The notes below the pieces were generated by a model that worked only from the letters and a program-made list of their open reading frames with translations, ran no database searches and was not told the DNA's origin. A DNA stretch of 11,183 nucleotides from Vulcanimicrobiota bacterium (lineage in GTDB: Bacteria > Vulcanimicrobiota > Vulcanimicrobiia > Vulcanimicrobiales > Vulcanimicrobiaceae). A program made the translations under genes and the position numbers. The DNA is taken from positions 1 through 11,183 of the forward strand of contig PMFP01000108.1 in the NCBI GenBank assembly GCA_003155175.1. Reading direction: 5' to 3'. This document shows positions 6,440-11,183 of the stretch, piece by piece; the first letter of the stretch is position 1; every line of letters starts with the position of its first letter.

Positions 6440-8204
6440 CCAAGCCGCACGGACCGCGTGCGGCGCGATCCGCGCCGGCGATCAAGGAAAGGCCGTCGAA
6501 CTCTGCGGCTGGGTGAACCGCCGCCGCGACCACGGCGGCCTGATCTTCGTGGACCTGCGCGACCGCGAGGGTATCGCGCAGATCGTCTTCGATCCCAAGC
6601 ATCCCAGCTTCCCCGATGCCGAGCGCCTGCGCAACGAGGACGTGCTGCGCGTGCGCGGCACCGTGCGCGCCCGCCCGCAGGGAACCGAGAACGCCAAACT
6701 GCCCACGGGCGGAGTCGAAATCGGCGTTGACGACCTAGAGGTCCTCAACCGCTCCGAGGTTCCGCCGTTCCCGGTCAACGGCGACGACGACGTGGACGAA
6801 AATCTTCGTCTAGAGTACCGCTATCTCGATCTGCGCCGCCCGCGGATGCAGCGCAACATCGCGACCCGCCATCGCATCGTCAAGGCGATGCGCGACTTCT
6901 TCGATGCGCGCGACTTTCTCGAAATCGAAACGCCGATGCTCATCAAGAGCACGCCGGAGGGCGCCCGCGACTACCTCGTGCCGAGCAGAATTCATCCGGG
7001 GACGTTTTATGCGCTCCCGCAGTCGCCGCAGCTGCTCAAACAGATCCTGATGATCGCCGGTTTTGGGCGCTACATGCAGATCGCGCGTTGCATGCGCGAT
7101 GAGGATCTGCGCGCCGACCGCCAGCCCGAGTTCACGCAGGTGGACGTGGAGATGTCGTTCTGCACGCAAGAAGACGTGCTGGAGACGATGGAATCGTGCA
7201 TGCGCGACGTCTGGAAGCGAGTGCTCGGCGTCGAGCTCGGTCCGTTCCCGCGCTTCTCGCACGCTCAGGTTTTGGAGCGGTTCGGAAGCGACAAGCCGGA
7301 TCTGCGGTACGACTTGGAACTCGTCAACGTCACCAGCATCTTCGAGGGCAGCGATTTCGTGGTCTTCAAGTCGGTGATCGAGAGCCGCGGCGCGATCGTC
7401 GGACTGCGGTATCCCGGAGGCGCCTCGCTGTCACGGCGCGATTTCGACGCGCTCACGGAACTCGCCAAGCAGAACGGAGCCAAGGGCATGGTCTGGATCG
7501 CGCTCGGCGCGGACGGCGTGAAGTCCTCGGCACAGAAGTTCGTCGGCGACGAACATATCGGAGCGCTGCGCTACTCGCTCGACGCCGAGACCGGCGACGC
7601 GATCCTGCTCTTTGCCGACGCGCGCCCGGCGGCACTTACGGTCGCAGGCCGGATGCGCGGTGAAGTCGCGGAACGCTGCGGCCTGCGCGACAAGACGAAA
7701 TACGCGTTCTGCTGGGTCACGGATTTTCCGTACCTCGAGTTGGACGAGGCGACCGGCCGACCCGCGCCGGCGCACCATCCGTTCACCGCGCCCGGTGAAG
7801 GCCAGTGGGAGTTCATCGACTCCGATCCGCTGGCAATGCGAGCGCAGCACTACGACCTCGTGCTCAACGGCTTCGAGCTGGGTTCGGGATCGATCCGTAA
7901 CCACAAGCCCGAGCATCAGCGCCGCATCTTCGAGATGCTCGGCATGACGCCGGAGCAGATCGAGGAGCGCTTCGGATTCTTCGTGCGCGCGCTCGAATAC
8001 GGCGCGCCCCCGCACGGCGGCATGGCGCTCGGCATCGATCGCATCGTGATGCTGGCGTGCGGCGAAGACGACCTGCGCGAGGTCGTGGCGTTTCCGAAGA
8101 ACCAAGCCGCACGCGACGTGATGATGGATTCGCCCAGCGCCGTCGCGGAGAACCTGCTGCGCGATCTCTCGCTGCGCAGCACGGCGCCGCCGCCGGAGCG
8201 ATAG
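6423..8204 (+). CDS. aspS: Aspartyl-tRNA synthetase, bacterial type (possibly non-discriminating Asp/Asn)
   Basis: This 593-residue class IIb synthetase charges tRNA-Asp with aspartate. Domains in order are an N-terminal OB-fold anticodon-binding domain (about 25-115), catalytic motif 1 around FLEIETPMLIKSTPEGARDY (165-184), motif 2 with RCMRDEDLRADRQPEFTQ (222-239), a bacterial GAD insertion (about 290-410), the active-site loop HHPFTAP (451-457), and motif 3 GMALGIDRI (533-541) with the ATP-binding Arg540. All key class II residues are present and the length is normal. In the OB-fold, His37 (RRRDHGG) and Gly87 with Pro85 (RPQGTEN) match residues reported for non-discriminating AspRS such as that of Pseudomonas aeruginosa, which also makes Asp-tRNA-Asn for GatCAB. 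The GTG start has a good Shine-Dalgarno and overlaps the GT2 gene by 17 bases. The function is certain; the tRNA specificity is inferred. Confidence 0.97.
   Translation: MTDQTSQAARTACGAIRAGDQGKAVELCGWVNRRRDHGGLIFVDLRDREGIAQIVFDPKHPSFPDAERLRNEDVLRVRGTVRARPQGTENAKLPTGGVEIGVDDLEVLNRSEVPPFPVNGDDDVDENLRLEYRYLDLRRPRMQRNIATRHRIVKAMRDFFDARDFLEIETPMLIKSTPEGARDYLVPSRIHPGTFYALPQSPQLLKQILMIAGFGRYMQIARCMRDEDLRADRQPEFTQVDVEMSFCTQEDVLETMESCMRDVWKRVLGVELGPFPRFSHAQVLERFGSDKPDLRYDLELVNVTSIFEGSDFVVFKSVIESRGAIVGLRYPGGASLSRRDFDALTELAKQNGAKGMVWIALGADGVKSSAQKFVGDEHIGALRYSLDAETGDAILLFADARPAALTVAGRMRGEVAERCGLRDKTKYAFCWVTDFPYLELDEATGRPAPAHHPFTAPGEGQWEFIDSDPLAMRAQHYDLVLNGFELGSGSIRNHKPEHQRRIFEMLGMTPEQIEERFGFFVRALEYGAPPHGGMALGIDRIVMLACGEDDLREVVAFPKNQAARDVMMDSPSAVAENLLRDLSLRSTAPPPER
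8195..8198 (+). promoter_or_regulatory. Ribosome binding site for the small lipoprotein gene
   Basis: GGAG lies five bases before the GTG at 8204, within the last codons of aspS. It supports the GTG start, from which the frame reads straight into a lipoprotein signal peptide. Confidence 0.5.
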
Positions 8205-8584
8205 TGCGGGCGCGCGGCGAAGCGAGGCTGATCGCGGCCTGCGCGGTCGCCGCGCTGCTCTGCGCGTGCGGCGGCAATCACGCAGCCGCGACCGGATCGC
8301 TGACGCAAACGCTGCAACCGTGCGAAACGCGGGAAGTGACGCTCGACGGCGCGACCCTCGTCTTGCACGTAAACGCGGACGCGAAACTCGGAACCGTCGA
8401 AGTCGCCTCGGCCCCCGACGCCGCGCAGCGCGCCGCCGCGCTGGCGGATATCGAAAAGACCTTCGGGCAGCCGCACCCCGACAACCGCGTCATGCAGCGC
8501 CCCGGAAAATGGGGGCTTTCGGTCCTCACCGACCCCTGCGGTCACGTCGTGACGGCAACGCCGCTCTTCTCACCGCACAGGTAA
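8204..8584 (+). CDS. Small predicted lipoprotein of unknown function
   Basis: The GTG start shares one base with the aspS stop (TAGTG) and has its own GGAG site. The 126-residue product has a short basic N-terminus (R2, R4, R8), a hydrophobic core LIAACAVAALLCA (9-21) and a lipobox L-C-A-C ending at Cys22, so signal peptidase II processing and membrane anchoring are likely. The mature part is about 105 residues. It holds only two more cysteines, Cys40 (QPCETRE) and Cys112 (DPCGH), which could form a disulfide outside the cytoplasm, and a helical-looking Ala-rich segment around 70-87. I recognise no family. Its 3' end overlaps the convergent uracil-DNA glycosylase gene by 15 bases. Being last in the glycan/aspS operon suggests co-transcription, but no functional link can be shown. 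A longer frame from 8057 runs inside aspS and is not used. Confidence 0.7.
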   Translation: MRARGEARLIAACAVAALLCACGGNHAAATGSLTQTLQPCETREVTLDGATLVLHVNADAKLGTVEVASAPDAAQRAAALADIEKTFGQPHPDNRVMQRPGKWGLSVLTDPCGHVVTATPLFSPHR

Positions 8585-9277
8585 CAAGGCGCCGGCTCGG
8601 GCAAGCACCGCGTCGAACATCGCTTCCGTTAGGACGCCCGTGTTCGTGTTTTGTCGGCTTGGGTGGTAGGAAGCGATCGCTACGATGCGGCGCTTGTCGC
8701 GGTGGGCGATGCATTCTACACCGTGGCCGAATTTTGGGCGGGCGGGTTCGGGCGTGAAATCGCGTTCGCGTAGGACTTTGAGGATCGCTTCGTAGCCGAT
8801 CTTGCCCAGGCCGATGGCGACGCGCAGATTTGGGAGCGCGTCGAACTCTTCGAGCAGATAGGGAAAGCAGTTGCGCAGCTGGGCGGGCGTGGGCTTGTTG
8901 CCGGGCGGGGCGCAGCGGCCGGCGGCGGTGATGAGGCAGTCGTGCAGTTTCATGCCGTCGTCGCGGCCCGTCGCTTTCGGCTGCGATGCGAAGCCGGCGC
9001 GATAGAGGGCCGGATAGAGAAAATCGCCGGAGGCGTCGCCGGTGAATGCGCGGCCGGTTCGGTTGCTGCCGTGCGCGCCCGGCGCGAGGCCGACGAAGAG
9101 CACGCGCGCGTTCGGATCGCCGAAGGCCGGGACCGGCTTTCCCCAATACGTCGCGTCGAGATAGGCGCGGCGCTTTTCGCGCGCCACGCGCGCGCAGTAC
9201 TCGCGCAATTCGGGGCAACGCTCGCATGCTACAACGCGACGCTCGATCGCTTCGAGCGAACTCTCCCGCCGCGGCAT
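8570..9277 (-). CDS. Uracil-DNA glycosylase, family 5 (UDGb type, Fe-S)
   Basis: This 235-residue protein belongs to the iron-sulfur uracil-DNA glycosylases. These enzymes remove uracil, and in family 5 often hypoxanthine and other deaminated bases, to start base excision repair. Cys18 and Cys21 (ACERC) plus Cys122 and Cys137 are the four probable 4Fe-4S ligands. Motif A reads GLAPGAHGSNRTGRAFTGD (63-81); the lack of a polar catalytic Asp/Asn there and the long NRTGR..TGD extension separate family 5 from family 4. Motif B is SYHPSRQNTNTG (203-214) with the conserved His205. The usual family-5 motif is GLAPAAHG; here one Ala is Gly. The ATG shares one base with the stop of the LysR gene, so both are probably translated together. 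The 3' end overlaps the convergent lipoprotein gene. Confidence 0.92.
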   Translation of the reverse strand: MPRRESSLEAIERRVVACERCPELREYCARVAREKRRAYLDATYWGKPVPAFGDPNARVLFVGLAPGAHGSNRTGRAFTGDASGDFLYPALYRAGFASQPKATGRDDGMKLHDCLITAAGRCAPPGNKPTPAQLRNCFPYLLEEFDALPNLRVAIGLGKIGYEAILKVLRERDFTPEPARPKFGHGVECIAHRDKRRIVAIASYHPSRQNTNTGVLTEAMFDAVLARAGALLPVR

Positions 9278-10167
9278 TAGAGCGTCAACTCGCGGATGAC
9301 GTCGAGTAGGCTCTGCGCGGCCGGCCGCAGGGTCGCGCTCGCCGTTACGAGCGACGTGCGCTGCGTCAGCTTCTGCGGCGCGACGGCAAGCATCGCGACG
9401 CGGGGGCCGGGCGTGTTGCCGAGCGAGCGCGGGAACAGCGCCACGCCGAGATTCTCGGCGACCAGCGCTCGAACGGTGAGCGAGTCGAACGACTCGCAGA
9501 AGACGCGCGGCACGAAGCCGGCCGCTGCCGCAAGCTGCCGCAAGCGCTCGTGCGTCGCCGAGGACCCGCCGAAGACGACGAACGCCTCGTCGCGGAGATC
9601 GGCGATTTCGACCAGTGCGCGCGAAGCGAACGGGTGAGAGGGCGCAGTCGCGACGACGAGATCGTCTTCGAAGAGCGCCTCTTCCTGAAGGTCGTTCCCG
9701 ATGTGGGTCGGCCCGTCGCCCGATAGCTCGCCCGCTAACACGTCGATTGCGCCGGAGCGCAGCCGGGCGAGCAAGTCGGCGGCGCTGCCCTCTTCCAGCG
9801 AGACCTCTATCTCGGGGTAGCGGCGGTGAAACTCTCCGAGGATCTTCGGCAGCGTGAAATCCGCAAACGAACGGCAGGTGCCGACGGCGACACGGCCCCT
9901 CTGACCATCCGCGTGCGCGCCTACCTCGCGGGCGGCGGCAGCGGCGTCTTCGAGGATCCGCTCGGCCCGGATGGACAGGGCGAGGCCGGCTTGGGTCGGG
10001 GCAACCCGCCGGTTGGTGCGGTCGAAGAGGCGGACGCCCAGCTCGCGCTCGAGGGCTGCAACCTGTTGGGAGAGCGCGGGCTGGGCGATGCCCAGGTCCT
10101 CGGCAGCTCGCGTGAAGCTCCGCCGGGAGGCTACGGCGACGACATAACGGAGCTGCCGAAGGTCCAT
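9277..10167 (-). CDS. LysR-family transcriptional regulator
   Basis: This 296-residue protein has the standard LysR length and layout. A winged helix-turn-helix occupies residues 1-60 (MDLRQLRYVVAVASRRSFTR, then AAEDLGIAQPALSQQVAALE and FDRTNRRVAPTQAG), followed by a linker helix and a two-lobed effector domain from about residue 90 (GRVAVGTCRSF onward). The effector domain contains ENLGVALFPRS (238-248), the typical lobe-returning segment. It resembles the CynR/OxyR/GltC side of the family, but its only cysteines are Cys98 and Cys224, so the closely spaced pair of an OxyR peroxide switch is absent. The ligand is unknown. The UDG gene follows with a one-base overlap, an unusual partner for a LysR regulator. 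Its other usual target, a divergently transcribed gene, is missing: trmL upstream points the same way. The promoter region is described separately. Confidence 0.93.
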   Translation of the reverse strand: MDLRQLRYVVAVASRRSFTRAAEDLGIAQPALSQQVAALERELGVRLFDRTNRRVAPTQAGLALSIRAERILEDAAAAAREVGAHADGQRGRVAVGTCRSFADFTLPKILGEFHRRYPEIEVSLEEGSAADLLARLRSGAIDVLAGELSGDGPTHIGNDLQEEALFEDDLVVATAPSHPFASRALVEIADLRDEAFVVFGGSSATHERLRQLAAAAGFVPRVFCESFDSLTVRALVAENLGVALFPRSLGNTPGPRVAMLAVAPQKLTQRTSLVTASATLRPAAQSLLDVIRELTL

Positions 10168-10222
10168 GATATGAGAATTATATGAATACAGGCTGAATCA
10201 TGCCTCTGAATTATCGCGCTGA
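10168..10222 (-). promoter_or_regulatory. Probable promoter and autoregulatory region of the LysR gene
   Basis: This AT-rich stretch stands out in a GC-rich window. On the minus strand a perfect TATAAT occupies 10182-10177. Transcription would then start around 10170, only a few bases before the ATG at 10167, and there is no Shine-Dalgarno, so the message may be near-leaderless. No good -35 is seen at 16-18 bases. A TAT-N7-ATA element (10170-10182), which fits the LysR T-N11-A pattern, overlaps the -10. GAATTAT occurs at 10175 and 10208, 33 bases apart. TGAAT (plus-strand reading) occurs at 10183, 10194 and 10207. CATGAT/ATCATG arms lie at 10165-10170 and 10197-10202. Binding by the LysR protein is inferred. 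Confidence 0.5.
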
Positions 10223-10226
10223 CGAA

Positions 10227-10251
10227 CCCGGCCGGTCTAGGTGAGGCCGGG
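10227..10251 (-). terminator. GC-rich hairpin at the end of trmL (weak terminator candidate)
   Basis: CCCGGCC (10227-10233) pairs perfectly with GGCCGGG (10245-10251) around an 11-base loop that contains the trmL stop codon. On the minus strand the stem is followed by only two T residues (TTCG), so it is not a strong intrinsic terminator. It could slow polymerase or protect the 3' end, and it lies just before the LysR promoter. Confidence 0.35.
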
Positions 10252-10722
10252 AAAGCCGATTCGATCCAGGGCGGCGTAGGTGACGATGCCGGCGGCCGTC
10301 GAGAGGTTGATGCTGCGGACGCTGTCCGGCCGCATCGGAATCCGAAGCGTCCGGCCGGGGAAGCGGGCCAGCAGATCCTTGGGCAACCCTTGCGTTTCTT
10401 TCCCGAAGACGAGCACGTCGCCGCTCGCGAACGGGGCGCTCGCATAAGACTGCTCCGCGTGCGCCGAGAGGAACCAGCGCTGCATGGCCTCGGTGGCGTT
10501 CAGAAAATCCGCCAGCGACTCGTGATGGACGATGTCGATCGAATGCCAATAGTCCAAACCGGCGCGCTTGAGCTCGCGGTCGTCAATGCGAAAGCCGAGC
10601 GGGCCGACCAGATGCAGCGCGCAGCCCGTCGCCGCGCACAGGCGCGCGACGTTGCCCGTGTTGGGCGGGATCTCGGGTTCGATCAACGCGACGTGAAGCG
10701 GAGCGCCGCGAACGTCTTCCAT
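10237..10722 (-). CDS. trmL: tRNA (cytidine(34)-2'-O)-methyltransferase, SPOUT family
   Basis: TrmL methylates the 2'-OH of the wobble nucleotide 34 (C or cmnm5U) of tRNA-Leu using S-adenosylmethionine. The family pattern is clear: HVALIEPEIPPNTGNVARLC (10-29), GFRIDDRELKRAGLDYWH (43-60), the knot segment LVFGKETQGLP (104-114), and RIPMRPDSVRSINLS (127-141) with the conserved Ser and Asn near the cofactor. At 161 residues from the ATG at 10722 it matches the roughly 155-160 residues of known TrmL. An ATG three codons earlier (10731) and a TTG overlapping the peptidase stop (10764) are possible alternatives; none has a strong Shine-Dalgarno. The frame stays open to 10926, but that part is inside the upstream gene. 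It follows the M28 peptidase in the same direction at a short distance, so co-transcription is likely. Confidence 0.93.
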   Translation of the reverse strand: MEDVRGAPLHVALIEPEIPPNTGNVARLCAATGCALHLVGPLGFRIDDRELKRAGLDYWHSIDIVHHESLADFLNATEAMQRWFLSAHAEQSYASAPFASGDVLVFGKETQGLPKDLLARFPGRTLRIPMRPDSVRSINLSTAAGIVTYAALDRIGFPGLT

Positions 10723-10760
10723 GCTGCGCATCCGCTCGTCGGGCTGAGCCGGGCGATCCG

Positions 10761-11183
10761 TCAAGGCGATCCGTCGAGCAGCGAGACGTAGTCCATGCCC
10801 GCCGGCGCGACCGCGTAGGCAACGCCTCCGCCATTGATGCCCAGCGAGACGCGGTCGATGTGGTCGAGAGTATCGGTCTTCTGGTGATAGTTGGGGTCGA
10901 ACGGCTGGTTGGGCGCCCCGCCCCACAGGTTGGCCTGCTCATCAGACTTCTTGGTCTCCGCCCCGGAGAACAGCCCGCCCGCCGGGACACCAGCCAGGGT
11001 GAAGCCGTCGTAGTCAGAGCGACCGTCGAACGAGGTGTCCTGCGCCGTCTTGCCGGCCGCCTTGAGATAGGCGACCAATGTGCGTTCGATGCCGGCGGAG
11101 CCTTCCGGTATCACCGGCTTGCCCCGGGCACCCAGCGATAGCGATTGGTCTCCGTCATAGGTGAAGTAACCGGGGTTGGGTGA
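10761..11183 (-). CDS. M28-family zinc aminopeptidase, C-terminal part (cut by window edge)
   Basis: The minus-strand frame is open from the window edge and encodes the last 140 residues of a protein that begins here with SPNPGYFTYDGD. This segment follows the D-MIGSPN region of Streptomyces griseus-type aminopeptidases. Further matches are FDGRSDYDGF (52-61), GVPAGGLFSGAE (65-76), LWGGAPNQPFDPNYHQKTDT (87-106) and VAYAV (121-125). His100 in NYHQ corresponds to the last zinc ligand of the S. griseus enzyme; the other ligands lie outside the window. That enzyme has a Cys pair flanking this His (CYHQAC), replaced here by Asn and Lys, so the disulfide is absent. Such enzymes are usually secreted and release N-terminal amino acids, but no signal peptide can be checked. 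A GTG at 11114 is internal and not the start. Confidence 0.88.
   Translation of the reverse strand, partial: SPNPGYFTYDGDQSLSLGARGKPVIPEGSAGIERTLVAYLKAAGKTAQDTSFDGRSDYDGFTLAGVPAGGLFSGAETKKSDEQANLWGGAPNQPFDPNYHQKTDTLDHIDRVSLGINGGGVAYAVAPAGMDYVSLLDGSP

Noticed and set aside
7431..8105. Antisense open frame of 224 codons opposite aspS
   Set aside because: aspS motifs occupy the other strand throughout, and the antisense product has no recognisable domain.
8266..8757. Plus-strand open frame across the lipoprotein and UDG 3' ends
   Set aside because: It is an Arg-rich shadow frame running across two convergent genes that have better evidence.
9277..10167. OxyR as a specific identity for the LysR protein
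   Set aside because: The closely spaced redox cysteine pair of OxyR is absent; only Cys98 and Cys224 are present, so only the family can be named.
9826..10185. Plus-strand open frame opposite the LysR gene reaching into its promoter
   Set aside because: The opposite strand encodes the LysR HTH domain with full family features; the plus frame has no motif.
1..11183. CRISPR arrays, tRNA or rRNA genes, transposases, phage or toxin-antitoxin genes
   Set aside because: None was seen: there is no regular repeat-spacer array, no cloverleaf-like stretch and no transposase motif, and nearly all sequence is accounted for by recognised genes.

Overview
The window is a gene-dense, GC-rich stretch from a bacterium with a Gram-negative style envelope. 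Three things suggest this: a heptose-1-phosphate adenylyltransferase, an LpxB-like glycosyltransferase, and two heptosyltransferase-type (GT9) enzymes. Frequent GTG starts, weak or absent Shine-Dalgarno sites and almost gapless gene packing would fit an uncultured high-GC phylum such as Candidatus Eremiobacterota (WPS-2). That placement is a guess from style, not something the sequence proves.

Left part, + strand, 1-8584: one very tight operon. It begins with the last 13 codons of an upstream gene. Then come hldE2/rfaE2-like (39-530), an LpxB-related glycosyltransferase (527-1744), and five genes that alternate strictly: GT2 (1750-2634), GT9 (2631-3656), GT2 (3653-4552), GT9 (4549-5547), GT2 (5540-6439). 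Aspartyl-tRNA synthetase aspS (6423-8204) and a small predicted lipoprotein (8204-8584) follow. Neighbouring genes overlap by 1-17 bases at every junction except one, which has a 5-base gap. The first seven complete genes look like a pathway that activates a heptose-like sugar and builds a surface glycan or LPS core. aspS is a housekeeping gene carried on the same transcript; its N-terminal domain has residues associated with non-discriminating AspRS.

Right part, - strand, 11183-8570: read leftwards, the genes are the C-terminal part of an M28 zinc aminopeptidase (cut by the window edge), trmL (tRNA wobble 2'-O-methyltransferase), a LysR-family regulator, and a family-5 uracil-DNA glycosylase whose start codon shares one base with the LysR stop. 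The only real non-coding gap is about 70 bases (10168-10236). It is AT-rich and holds a probable LysR promoter with a TATAAT box, short repeats, and a GC-rich hairpin at the end of trmL. The two transcription units converge and overlap tail to tail by 15 bases at 8570-8584.

I saw no rRNA or tRNA gene, insertion sequence, CRISPR array, phage gene or recognisable defence system. The most unusual points are the interleaved GT2/GT9 cassette fused to aspS, the variant heptose adenylyltransferase, the unknown lipoprotein, and the LysR-UDG translational coupling with a possibly near-leaderless promoter.
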